A DNA stretch of 64,000 nt from Vibrio sp. VB16 (GCF_015594925.2 NZ_CP087590.1:3286001-3350000); one strand, 5' to 3'. Counted from the first letter of the stretch, positions 18,701 to 34,817 are shown. Program-made: numbers and translations. Notes: generated by a model from the sequence alone, not told the origin.

Positions 18701-19479
18701 ACATACTGCCTAAGTTCGTCGGGCCCTAGAGCACAATTAAGGCCAAATGAGATCGGATTTACATGACGAAGCGCATTATAAAATGCCTCCGTCGTTTGAC
18801 CTGAAAGCGTACGACCAGACGCATCAGTGATTGTTCCGGAGATCATTACCGGTAACGTGATATCCAGTTCTTCAAATACCGTATCGACAGCAAACGCACA
18901 CGCTTTTGCATTAAGCGTATCAAATATAGTTTCGATTAGTATTAGATCTGAACCACCTCGTATAAGGGCTTTCGTCGATTCTGAGTATGCTTCTACTAGT
19001 TCATCGAAGCTGACATTACGAAACCCTGGATCATTCACATCAGGAGAAATTGAACACGTACGGTTAGTCGGCCCTAATACTCCGGCAACAAAGCGAGGCT
19101 TATTCGGTGTTTTCGTTGTCCACTCATCCGCAACCACTCTAGCCAGTTGTGCGGCCTGATAATTAATCTCTTCACTCAGGCCTTCCATGTCATAGTCAGC
19201 CATTGCGATAGTAGTCGCATTAAACGTGTTCGTTTCTAGAATATCAGCACCCGCCTCTAAATAAGCGGAATGGATATCTTTAATCAAGTCGGGCTGGCTC
19301 AAGACTAGAAGGTCGTTATTTCCTTTTAGATCTGAGTGCCAGCTAGCGAATCGCTCTCCACGATAATCTTCTTCTTCAAGTTTATATCCTTGAATCATGG
19401 TGCCCATGCCACCATCGATTAGCAAAATTCGCTTCTTTAGCTGATTCTCTATCATTTCTTTTACATTACTTCCAGACAC
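15799..19479 (-). CDS. metH: Cobalamin-dependent methionine synthase
   Basis: Transfers methyl from 5-methyltetrahydrofolate to homocysteine using cobalamin. About 1226 residues, as in E. coli (1227). Domains in order: homocysteine-binding (1-340, zinc ligands in GGCCGTTPEHI), pterin-binding (about 355-620), cobalamin cap and binding (about 650-895, with the DVHDIG cobalt-ligand histidine motif), and AdoMet reactivation domain (about 900-1226). GTG at 19479 is preferred because GAGG lies six bases upstream; the upstream TTG at 19491 abuts its AGGA, and ATG 19455 is also possible. A MetJ-type operator lies upstream. Confidence 0.97.
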   Translation of the reverse strand: MSGSNVKEMIENQLKKRILLIDGGMGTMIQGYKLEEEDYRGERFASWHSDLKGNNDLLVLSQPDLIKDIHSAYLEAGADILETNTFNATTIAMADYDMEGLSEEINYQAAQLARVVADEWTTKTPNKPRFVAGVLGPTNRTCSISPDVNDPGFRNVSFDELVEAYSESTKALIRGGSDLILIETIFDTLNAKACAFAVDTVFEELDITLPVMISGTITDASGRTLSGQTTEAFYNALRHVNPISFGLNCALGPDELRQYVVEMSRISETYVSVHPNAGLPNAFGEYDLSPEDMAEHIIEWAESGYVNMVGGCCGTTPEHIRQMALAVEGVKPRQLPDIPKACRLSGLEPVTIDKGTLFVNVGERTNVTGSARFKRLIKDELYDEALDVARQQVESGAQVIDINMDEGMLDSEACMVRFLNLCATEPEISKVPIMVDSSKWEVIEAGLKCIQGKGIVNSISLKEGKEKFIHQAKLIRRYGAAVIVMAFDEIGQADTRERKLQICTEAYHVLVDEVGFPPEDIIFDPNIFAVATGIDEHNNYALDFINAVADIKRDLPYAMISGGVSNVSFSFRGNNYVREAIHAVFLYHCFKNGMDMGIVNAGQLEIYDNVPEKLRNAVEDVILNRTDKGTENLLDIANEYRGNAVGKEDDSSTQEWRSWPVEKRLEHSLVKGITEFIVEDTEQARVNASKPLHVIEGPLMDGMNVVGDLFGEGKMFLPQVVKSARVMKQAVAHLEPFINASKEESRANGKILLATVKGDVHDIGKNIVGVVLQCNNYEIIDLGVMVSCEKILKVAKEEKVDIIGLSGLITPSLDEMVHVAKEMERQGFDLPLLIGGATTSKAHTAVKIEQNYSHPVVYVNNASRAVGVCSSLLSDELRPAFVEKVEQDYVKVRDQHNRKKPRTKPVSLQRARDNKVVIDWQNYTPPEPEKIGVHVFENFDVASLRRYIDWTPFFMTWTLMGKYPKIFEHEEVGEEAKRLFDDANEWLDKIEREGLLKASGICALLPAASIGDDIEVYTDESRTQVAKVLHNLRQQTEKPKGFNYCLSDYIAPKSSGKKDWIGGFAVTGGIGERELADKFKADGDDYNAIMVQAVADRLAEAFAECLHEKVRKEVWGYSPEETLSNEDLIREKYQGIRPAPGYPACPEHTEKGALWELLNVEEAIGMSLTSSYAMWPGASVSGWYFSHPDSRFFAVAQIQQDQVEDYAERKGWNILDAEKWLGPNIG

Positions 19480-19530
19480 TTTAAGCCTCAATCCTTTTTA
19501 ACTTTATATCCATCCTATCACACAATAGGG

Positions 19531-19554
19531 AGAAATCTAGACGTCTAGACGGTT
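19531..19554 (-). promoter_or_regulatory. MetJ operator upstream of metH
   Basis: Three adjacent octamers AGAAATCT-AGACGTCT-AGACGGTT; the central one is the exact MetJ consensus. The site lies 52 bases upstream of the metH GTG, between metH and the divergent antiporter gene. Confidence 0.82.
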
Positions 19555-19670
19555 TATAATTGGAATTTTTATCGCCCAATGTGCGTACGGTAATTTTTGA
19601 TTATTCGTATTGATAAAGTTCGCTTTTCAACCGAAAATGGTGTCACAGAATAAAACTTTTGGGAAATTCG

Positions 19671-20996
19671 ATGTACGTATACAACACTCTCTGTTTTTTG
19701 GCCGCCGCCGCAATGGCGATAGCCTTCGTCAATTCCAAAGTTGGTAAGCTTCAAACCACCATAGCTATTACTGCTGGTGCTCTCGTTCTTTCTATGATTA
19801 TGATTATAGCAGGCCAAAATGGTTGGTTTTCACTAAATGAAGTCGCGGCAAATACAATAGACTCGATTAATTTTGAAGATTTCCTCTTAAAAGGTGTGTT
19901 GGGGTTTCTACTTTTTGCTGGCGGGTTAGGTATAAACCTAACCAATATGAAAGATCAAAAATGGGAGATAACCCTACTTGCCTTAGGCGCGACTCTCGTC
20001 TCAACCTTCTTAATCGGTGCCGTATTATTTGCGATAGTAAACTGGGCCTTAGGCATGCCGTTTGCTTTGGTCTACTGTCTTTTATTTGGCGCCTTAATCT
20101 CCCCTACTGACCCCATCGCCGTGCTTGCCATCGTGAAGAAGCTCGATGCGCCTAAACGTATATCAACACAAATCGAAGGCGAGTCGCTATTTAATGATGG
20201 CTTCGGTTTAGTCATCTTTGTTACTCTTTTTACTATCGCCTTTGGCACCGAGACACCTACTGTCGGTTCCGTATCGTTGTTATTCTTACATGAAGCGGTT
20301 GGGGGAATCGTGTATGGTGCGGCATTAGGACTGCTATTCCATTATCTTATAAGCTCAACAGATGACCATTCGATGGAGCTTCTTTTAACCTTGGGCATAC
20401 CGACTGCTGGTTATGTATTCTCTCAAGTAATCGAGGTTTCTGGCCCTTTAGCGATGGTAGTTTCTGGTATTATGATTGGTAACTGGACTCGTTACACAGG
20501 GTTCTCAAAAGAGAGCGAGCAACACCTAGACCACTTTTGGGAACTGATCGACGAGTTCCTCAATGGATTGCTTTTCCTACTTATCGGCTTGTCTATGCTT
20601 ACCTTTGAATTTCATTCCGAAGATTGGATTATCATGCTTATCTCAATACCATTGGTATTAGCAGCTCGCTATATCAGTGTCCTTTTTTCGTACCAAGTAT
20701 TTAATCGATTCAGAGCATACAACCCATGGTCAGTAAGGATTCTTACATGGGGCGGATTGCGGGGCGGACTTGCGCTTGCCATGGCCATGGCAATCCCTGC
20801 GGGGATAATGGTTGTTCCTGAGAAAAACATTGATGTTCGAGAAATATTACTCGTAATGACGTATTCGGTAGTTGTATTTTCGATCTTAATCCAGGGTTCT
20901 ACTATTACGCCACTCATTAATCGCGCAAAAGCTTGGGAAAAAAAAGAATCTGTTGAACCGGAAACCGAATCGTTGTCTTCAGAAGAAAAACAATAA
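19671..20996 (+). CDS. CPA1-family Na+(K+)/H+ antiporter (NhaP type)
   Basis: Inner-membrane cation/proton antiporter of about 441 residues with some twelve hydrophobic segments. Family signatures are visible: SPTDPIAV in the putative ion-binding helix (about residue 142), GESLFNDGFGLV (about 165-176), and TWGGLRGGLALAMA (about 362). The C-terminal cytoplasmic tail is short and acidic. ATG at 19671 is preferred to the upstream TTG at 19659. It is divergent from metH, and convergent with metA. Ion preference (sodium or potassium) cannot be read from sequence. Confidence 0.88.
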   Translation: MYVYNTLCFLAAAAMAIAFVNSKVGKLQTTIAITAGALVLSMIMIIAGQNGWFSLNEVAANTIDSINFEDFLLKGVLGFLLFAGGLGINLTNMKDQKWEITLLALGATLVSTFLIGAVLFAIVNWALGMPFALVYCLLFGALISPTDPIAVLAIVKKLDAPKRISTQIEGESLFNDGFGLVIFVTLFTIAFGTETPTVGSVSLLFLHEAVGGIVYGAALGLLFHYLISSTDDHSMELLLTLGIPTAGYVFSQVIEVSGPLAMVVSGIMIGNWTRYTGFSKESEQHLDHFWELIDEFLNGLLFLLIGLSMLTFEFHSEDWIIMLISIPLVLAARYISVLFSYQVFNRFRAYNPWSVRILTWGGLRGGLALAMAMAIPAGIMVVPEKNIDVREILLVMTYSVVVFSILIQGSTITPLINRAKAWEKKESVEPETESLSSEEKQ

Positions 20997-21020
20997 CTTG
21001 TTGCGATTGATTTGATGATA

Positions 21021-21063
21021 ATGGGTAGCGTTTATTACTTATAAAACACTACCCATAATTTTT
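21021..21063 (+). terminator. Terminator after the antiporter gene
   Basis: Stem ATGGGTAG / CTACCCAT (21021-21028 with 21049-21056), extended after one mismatch, then AATTTTT. Confidence 0.65.
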
Positions 21064-21167
21064 CATCATTCCCCTTAATACGAGAATATGTTTAACGTCA
21101 AATATCCATACTTAGAGGATAATTAAATTCAATAACCATACATGGTCACTATGAATTAAGACCACTA

Positions 21168-22112
21168 TTACTCGTCGTCCTTCGTGAAATTTTCCTCAGA
21201 GAAATGCTCCAAATCATACGGTGTTTGCTGATAAACACAGTAGTTTAACCAATTCGAAAACAATAGGTGCCCGTGGCTACGCCAACTCGCTATAGGATCA
21301 TTGTCCGGATTATCTTTCGGATAGTAATTAAGGGGGACAGTCGGTTCCATTCCTTCACCTAAATCACGGACATATTCATTATGTAATGTGTGGGACTCGT
21401 ACTCTGGGTGACCCGTTACGAAAACATTACGTTTATCTTTTGTCGCCGCTAAGTAAACCCCTGCAAGGTCCGAAACAGCTAGTATGTCTAGATCAGTATG
21501 TTCCTCTAAGTACTCAGCGGAGAAATCTGCATAACGTGAATGTGGTGCCAGGAAGCTATCATCGAAGCCTCTTAAAAGTGGGTGATACTTCTGTTGTATC
21601 TTATGAAAATACACACCAGAAAGTTTTTCCTTGCGCGTTTTCTTAGGCAATTCATAAAGTAACTTCAACCCTGCTTGGGCTGCCCAACAAACAAAAAGAG
21701 TCGATGTAACGTGCTTACGCGCCCATTGCATGATCGTTTCTAGATGATCCCAATAAATAACATCTTCAAACTGGACTAGACCCAGAGGAGCTCCCGTTAT
21801 GATCAGACCATCATAGTTCTTTTCTTTCACAGTATTGAACTGGCGATAAAAATCATCCAGATGTTCTGTAGGTGTATTTTTACTCGGCCGGTCATCAATA
21901 CGCAGCAATTCAACATCTATCTGTAATGGGCTATTCGAAAGAAGCCTTAAAAATTGTGTTTCTGTCTCTATTTTTTTTGGCATTAAATTAAGAATAAGTA
22001 CTTTTAACGGCCTGATCTCTTGCGTTGAGGCGCGAGACATTGGCATTACGAAGATATTTTCTTTCTTTAATACATCTGATGCTGGCAGTTTATCTGGGAT
22101 CCGTATCGGCAA
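21168..22112 (-). CDS. metA: Homoserine O-succinyltransferase
   Basis: First dedicated step of methionine synthesis, acylating homoserine. 314 residues; catalytic cysteine C142 (FVCWAAQAGL), H235 and E237 (TGHPEYE) occupy the same numbers as in E. coli MetA. The protein must begin MPIR as in other MetA proteins, which makes the start codon a TTG at 22112, preceded by AAGGAAAG. Succinyl versus acetyl preference depends on one active-site residue and is not decided here. A MetJ operator lies 22 bases upstream of the start. Confidence 0.96.
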   Translation of the reverse strand: MPIRIPDKLPASDVLKKENIFVMPMSRASTQEIRPLKVLILNLMPKKIETETQFLRLLSNSPLQIDVELLRIDDRPSKNTPTEHLDDFYRQFNTVKEKNYDGLIITGAPLGLVQFEDVIYWDHLETIMQWARKHVTSTLFVCWAAQAGLKLLYELPKKTRKEKLSGVYFHKIQQKYHPLLRGFDDSFLAPHSRYADFSAEYLEEHTDLDILAVSDLAGVYLAATKDKRNVFVTGHPEYESHTLHNEYVRDLGEGMEPTVPLNYYPKDNPDNDPIASWRSHGHLLFSNWLNYCVYQQTPYDLEHFSEENFTKDDE

Positions 22113-22125
22113 GGCTCTTTCCTTA

Positions 22126-22149
22126 AGCTATCTAGACGTCTATATAGCT
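22126..22149 (-). promoter_or_regulatory. MetJ operator upstream of metA
   Basis: Octamers AGCTATCT-AGACGTCT-ATATAGCT; the central octamer is the exact consensus. Location immediately before metA fits repression by MetJ with AdoMet. Confidence 0.82.
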
Positions 22150-22402
22150 AGCCTAATTCAAAATGTAAAATTTGTCGAGAAAGAATTATTTTTGTCAGTC
22201 ATACTACAAGTTACTCAACTGAGCGTTCAATCCACAAATTGCTCTAATGACGTACTACTAATTTGTAACCAATTCTACCGACCACTCAAGACATCGCTAT
22301 ACGCTTAGCAATGGGCCTTTCTGGCCATTGATGTCAGCTCCATGGCAACCATATTGTCGTTCAGGTAACTTTCCTTATCCCTATTGAGCTTAAAGCGCAA
22401 AA
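22150..22402. other. Intergenic region between metA and the tRNA-Asp-like array
   Basis: No coding potential seen. A weak hairpin (CAATG...CATTG with inner GCC/GGC) lies near 22308-22332. Otherwise nothing recognisable; the metA promoter must lie in its left part. Confidence 0.4.
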
Positions 22403-22428
22403 AAGCCTCAGCATTTCTGCTGAGGCTT
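22403..22428 (-). terminator. Terminator copy 3 of the tRNA-Asp array
   Basis: 11-bp stem AAGCCTCAGCA / TGCTGAGGCTT with loop TTTC, then a T-run on the minus strand. Last hairpin of the rRNA transcription unit. Confidence 0.9.
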
Positions 22429-22449
22429 CTGAACTTTTTGTGTAAGAAC

Positions 22450-22551
22450 TGGCGGAGTGGACGGGACTCCCTTTCCGTTTACAACCACGCACCCCCTGGC
22501 GTGACAGGCCGGCTTCCCCTAACAAAAAGCAACCAACTGAGCGGCCACACC
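22450..22551 (-). pseudogene. Degenerate tRNA-Asp-like sequence, distal copy
   Basis: 102 bases. The last 19 bases including CCA (AGTCCCGTCCACTCCGCCA) and the anticodon loop CTGTCAC are identical to tRNA-Asp at 22811. The 5' acceptor arm reads GGTGTGG with one mismatch to the 3' arm. The D arm and T arm are disrupted by inserted sequence, so it is unlikely to be a working tRNA. It differs from the middle copy at only a few positions. Confidence 0.8.
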
Positions 22552-22583
22552 ACAGGGTATTCCTTTCTTCTATAAACGCAAAA

Positions 22584-22609
22584 AAGCCTCAGCATTTCTG
22601 CTGAGGCTT
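22584..22609 (-). terminator. Terminator copy 2 of the tRNA-Asp array
   Basis: Same stem-loop as at 22403, 181 bases away, followed by a T-run on the minus strand. Confidence 0.9.
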
Positions 22610-22630
22610 CTGAACTTTTTTTGTAAGAAC

Positions 22631-22732
22631 TGGCGGAGTGGACGGGACTCCCTTTCCGTTTACAACCACGCGCCCCCTGGCGTGACAGGCCGGCTTCCCC
22701 TAACAAAAAGCAACCAACTGAGCGGCCACACC
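22631..22732 (-). pseudogene. Degenerate tRNA-Asp-like sequence, middle copy
   Basis: 102 bases, nearly identical to the copy at 22450. It keeps the tRNA-Asp anticodon loop CTGTCAC (with GTC), four of five anticodon-stem pairs, and the 3' end with CCA. The T arm is replaced by a longer segment (GTGGTTGTAAACGGAAAGGG) and the D loop is enlarged. Flanks resemble those of the true tRNA-Asp (GGTATTCTT versus GGTATTCCTT), showing unit duplication. Confidence 0.8.
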
Positions 22733-22764
22733 AAAGGGTATTCCTTTCTTCTATAAACGCAAAA

Positions 22765-22790
22765 AAGCCTCAGCATTTCTGCTGAGGCTT
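22765..22790 (-). terminator. Terminator directly after tRNA-Asp
   Basis: Same 11-bp stem with loop TTTC and T-run on the minus strand, 21 bases past the tRNA-Asp 3' end. It would end most transcripts of the rRNA operon. Confidence 0.92.
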
Positions 22791-22810
22791 CTGAACTTTC
22801 TTGTAAGAAC

Positions 22811-22887
22811 TGGCGGAGTGGACGGGACTCGAACCCGCGACCCCCGGCGTGACAGGCCGGTATTCTAACCAACTGAACTACCACTCC
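22811..22887 (-). tRNA. tRNA-Asp (GTC)
   Basis: 77 bases with encoded CCA. Perfect acceptor stem GGAGTGG / CCACTCC, anticodon stem CCGGC-CTGTCAC-GCCGG with anticodon GTC, and T arm GCGGG-TTCGAGT-CCCGT. It follows 5S rRNA by 92 bases, so it is the distal gene of the second rRNA operon. Confidence 0.98.
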
Positions 22888-22979
22888 ACATGGTATTCTT
22901 ACGACAATCGAAGTCTTATAAAACTTAGCTTTGATTGTTTTTGCCTTATCTTTCCTAAAAAAGATAAAACGATATTAAA

Positions 22980-23097
22980 GCCTGGCGATGTCCTACTCTC
23001 ACATGGGGAGACCCCACACTACCATCGGCGCTATTGCGTTTCACTTCTGAGTTCGGCATGGAATCAGGTGGGTCCACAACGCTATGGTCGCCAAGCA
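22980..23097 (-). rRNA. rrf: 5S ribosomal RNA, downstream operon
   Basis: Begins TGCTTGGCGACC and ends GACATCGCCAGGC, with the conserved CATGCCGAACTCAGAAGTGAAACG segment split across 23040-23063. About 118 bases. Ends judged by comparison with E. coli 5S. Confidence 0.95.
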
Positions 23098-23218
23098 AAT
23101 TTGGTAAAGCTTCCTAATAACTTAGAAAACTTTAATAATCTGGATTACTGACCTAAATAAAAGTTCACACACATTCAATGTTCTTACATTGAGTCCACAA
23201 AACCCCTTGGGTGTTGTA

Positions 23219-26110
<2,892 letters not shown>

Positions 26111-26400
26111 ATACAACCCCAAAGGGTTTCGCTTACGCGAAATAACAACGAATTGTTATTGTATTAGTAACCAAGGTTTCTATCGTTGCCTCATTATTTG
26201 AATGAGCGAGACAACATTTTCGATTTTGCCGGACTCAAATATTAAACAGTTAACCGAAGTTAGCTGTTTCCAAGAACACTTGAATGTGTGTTGGTTTGTT
26301 ATCACCGAAGTGACAACAAGTACCTAAATCTAAAAGACTTAGGATTTGAGAACTTTTATTTTGATAAATAATAATCAATTATTTATCAGTCAGCTTTCCA

Positions 26401-26416
26401 AATTGTTAAAGAGCGA
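26401..26416 (-). promoter_or_regulatory. Spacer boxA of the downstream rRNA operon
   Basis: GCTCTTTAACAATT on the minus strand, the Nus-factor antitermination boxA, just before 23S. Confidence 0.8.
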
Positions 26417-26489
26417 GATTTCATTCTACTTAAAGAAAAAAACCATTTTTAAACACTCTTATCTCAGTTGAGACAAAAACACTTAAAAA

Positions 26490-26565
26490 TGGTGGAGCTA
26501 TGCGGGATCGAACCGCAGACCTCTTCGCTGCCAGCGAAGCGCTCTCCCAGCTGAGCTATAGCCCC
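26490..26565 (-). tRNA. tRNA-Ala (GGC) in the 16S-23S spacer
   Basis: 76 bases, CCA encoded, anticodon stem-loop TTCGC-TGGCAGC-GAA region with anticodon GGC. It is the only spacer tRNA of the downstream operon. Confidence 0.95.
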
Positions 26566-26614
26566 AATTTACTAGGAAGTACAATTCCTTTCTCTTTTAA
26601 CTTCTAAACCTATG

Positions 26615-28335
<1,721 letters not shown>

Positions 28336-28456
28336 TACCCGAAAGCATCAAATTAGGTCACTCAGTTCATTGAAACCGTTGTTGATTTCGTGCCCTAAGG
28401 CAGAGAATCATCTTCGATTGTCATCAACGAGTGCCCACACAGATTGATATAGGTTT

Positions 28457-28472
28457 AAATTGTTAAAGAGCG
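28457..28472 (-). promoter_or_regulatory. Leader boxA of the downstream rRNA operon
   Basis: CGCTCTTTAACAATTT on the minus strand, about 250 bases upstream of 16S; antitermination site. Confidence 0.8.
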
Positions 28473-28518
28473 TTCTAACCATTGAATCTTTATCAGTTTC
28501 AATCAGTTAGGGATGCGT

Positions 28519-28546
28519 ATTCTACGCGTCCTGACTGTAAAGTCAA
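28519..28546 (-). promoter_or_regulatory. Promoter of the downstream rRNA operon
   Basis: Minus strand TTGACT (28541-28546), 16-base spacer, TAGAAT (28519-28524). It lies between the terminator of the upstream operon and boxA. The -35 and spacer sequence resemble the proximal promoter of the upstream operon. Confidence 0.7.
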
Positions 28547-28607
28547 GATACAATTTTCAATCTATTCATTAAAAACGGTATCTTGACTTCACTCAACTTT
28601 GAGCGAA

Positions 28608-28632
28608 ATAAATGCCCGTATGTAATACGGGC
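28608..28632 (-). terminator. Terminator of the upstream rRNA operon
   Basis: Stem GCCCGTAT / ATACGGGC (28614-28632) with a three-base loop. The minus strand continues ATTTATTT. It sits 88 bases past the end of 5S. Confidence 0.65.
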
Positions 28633-28719
28633 AATCATAGTCATCCTACATAAAGTCTTACTTGTGCGCTTTATCTAGTCTTGCCTTATCTTTCCTAAAA
28701 AAGATAAAACGATATTAAA

Positions 28720-28837
28720 GCCTGGCGATGTCCTACTCTCACATGGGGAGACCCCACACTACCATCGGCGCTATTGCGTTTCACTTCTGAGTTCGGCATG
28801 GAATCAGGTGGGTCCACAACGCTATGGTCGCCAAGCA
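28720..28837 (-). rRNA. rrf: 5S ribosomal RNA, upstream operon
   Basis: Same sequence as the 5S at 22980, at the repeat offset of 5740. No tRNA follows this copy. Confidence 0.95.
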
Positions 28838-28958
28838 AATTTGGTAAAGCTTCCTAATAACTTAGAAAACTTTAATAATCTGGATTACTGACCTAAATAA
28901 AAGTTCACACACATTCAATGTTCTTACATTGAGTCCACAAAACCCCTTGGGTGTTGTA

Positions 28959-31850
<2,892 letters not shown>

Positions 31851-32140
31851 ATACAACCCCAAAGGGTTTCGCTTACGCGAAATAACAACGAATTGTTATT
31901 GTATTAGTAACCAAGGTTTCTATCGTTGCCTCATTATTTGAATGAGCGAGACAACATTTTCGATTTTGCCGGACTCAAATATTAAACAGTTAACCGAAGT
32001 TAGCTGTTTCCAAGAACACTTGAATGTGTGTTGGTTTGTTATCACCGAAGTGACAACAAGTACCTAAATCTAAAAGACTTAGGATTTGAGAACTTTTATT
32101 TTGATAAATAATAATCAATTATTTATCAGTCAGCTTTCCA

Positions 32141-32154
32141 AATTGTTAAAGAGC
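32141..32154 (-). promoter_or_regulatory. Spacer boxA of the upstream rRNA operon
   Basis: GCTCTTTAACAATT on the minus strand, before 23S. Confidence 0.8.
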
Positions 32155-32222
32155 AAAGATTTCATACTTATAAAAATAAGCCAAAACCATTTTTAAATAC
32201 ACTCAAAGAATATATTTAAAGA

Positions 32223-32298
32223 TGGTGGGCGATACTGGGCTCGAACCAGTGACCCCCTCCTTGTAAGGGAGGTGCTCTCCCAACTGAGCTAATCGCCC
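32223..32298 (-). tRNA. tRNA-Val (TAC)
   Basis: 76 bases, acceptor GGGCGAT, anticodon TAC within CTCCCTTACAAGGAG, CCA encoded. Fourth tRNA in the 16S-23S spacer. Confidence 0.97.
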
Positions 32299-32350
32299 AC
32301 AGCTTTCTGTTTTATAATATAAAACAAAACTGTGTGTTTCTTTTCAAGAA

Positions 32351-32426
32351 TGGTGGAGCTATGCGGGATCGAACCGCAGACCTCCTGCGTGCAAGGCAGG
32401 CGCTCTCCCAGCTGAGCTATAACCCC
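32351..32426 (-). tRNA. tRNA-Ala (TGC)
   Basis: 76 bases, anticodon TGC within CTGCCTTGCACGCAG. The 5' end GGGGTTA gives a G-U pair in the acceptor stem where tRNA-Ala(GGC) has a G-C. Its 3' half matches tRNA-Ala(GGC). Confidence 0.96.
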
Positions 32427-32458
32427 ATCTTGAGTTTTAATTCTTTCATGGAAAAGAA

Positions 32459-32534
32459 TGGTGGGTCGTGCAGGATTCGAACCTGCGACCAATTGATTAA
32501 AAGTCAACTGCTCTACCAGCTGAGCTAACGACCC
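32459..32534 (-). tRNA. tRNA-Lys (TTT)
   Basis: 76 bases, acceptor GGGTCGT, anticodon TTT within GTTGACTTTTAATCAA, CCA encoded. Confidence 0.97.
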
Positions 32535-32536
32535 AA

Positions 32537-32612
32537 TGGTATCCCGTAGGGGAGTCGAACCCCTGTTACCGCCGTGAAAGGGCGGTGTCCTAGGCCTCTA
32601 GACGAACGGGAC
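32537..32612 (-). tRNA. tRNA-Glu (TTC)
   Basis: 76 bases, acceptor GTCCCGT, anticodon TTC within CCGCCCTTTCACGGCGG, CCA encoded. First spacer tRNA after 16S; only two bases separate it from tRNA-Lys. Confidence 0.97.
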
Positions 32613-32730
32613 ACAGGCATATAAAAGTGTTGGGCACTTTTATATTTGCACTTGCAATTAAGCAGGCACAATTTCATCTTCACTTTTAATACAAAAGTGA
32701 AAAAAAATCTCTTTGCTTTCTAAACCTATT

Positions 32731-34451
<1,721 letters not shown>

Positions 34452-34605
34452 AGTTAATTCGCTTTCACTTTTAAAAAAGTAAAAACAAAATAAGCATCAA
34501 ATTAGGTCACTCAGTTCATTGAAACCGTTGTTGATTTCGTGCCCTAAAGCAGAGAATCATCTTCGATTGTCATCAACGAGTGCCCACACAGATTGATATA
34601 GGTTT

Positions 34606-34621
34606 AAATTGTTAAAGAGCG
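34606..34621 (-). promoter_or_regulatory. Leader boxA of the upstream rRNA operon
   Basis: CGCTCTTTAACAATTT on the minus strand, downstream of the proximal promoter. Confidence 0.8.
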
Positions 34622-34664
34622 TTGCTTCTCGGTTGCTGTAAAGCTTTCCTTGAAGCGGACGTGC

Positions 34665-34692
34665 ATTCTAGCGATTTAAAGTGAAGAGTCAA
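34665..34692 (-). promoter_or_regulatory. Proximal (P2-like) rRNA promoter
   Basis: Minus strand TTGACT (34687-34692), 16-base spacer, TAGAAT (34665-34670). Same core hexamers as the downstream operon promoter. Confidence 0.7.
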
Positions 34693-34789
34693 ATACTTTT
34701 TCATTTTAATTTCGAAGGGCTTTTTCAAGCTGCTCGTCTTACTGATTTCTCTGCAAAGCCTTGTGGGCTCTACCGTGTCAGTGAGGCGC

Positions 34790-34817
34790 ATTATAGAGAA
34801 CGAATTATCTTTGGCAA
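34790..34817 (-). promoter_or_regulatory. Distal (P1-like) rRNA promoter
   Basis: Minus strand TTGCCA (34812-34817), 16-base spacer, TATAAT (34790-34795), followed by a GC-rich discriminator GCGCCTC, typical of stringently controlled rRNA promoters. Confidence 0.7.

Larger units (their letters stand above)
22396..22890 (-). repeat. Tandem 181-bp units: tRNA-Asp-like sequence plus terminator
   Basis: Three units begin at 22396, 22577 and 22758, an exact 181-bp period for the first two. On the minus strand each reads tRNA-Asp or tRNA-Asp-like sequence, short spacer, then the same terminator hairpin. The right-hand unit contains the functional-looking tRNA-Asp; the other two contain near-identical degenerate versions. 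Confidence 0.92.

Noticed and set aside
22308..22332. Small hairpin upstream of metA considered as an RNA element or attenuator
   Set aside because: The stem is short with a bulge, no T-run follows, and no known metA leader element matches.
22479..22884. Two overlapping open frames of about 75 codons sharing their sequence, on the minus strand
   Set aside because: They run through the repeated tRNA-Asp-like units and terminators; the shared peptide is a by-product of the 181-bp repeat, and the longer one reads through the real tRNA-Asp.
32289..32528. Open frames across the spacer tRNA genes
   Set aside because: The frames coincide with tRNA-Lys, tRNA-Ala and tRNA-Val and have no independent support.
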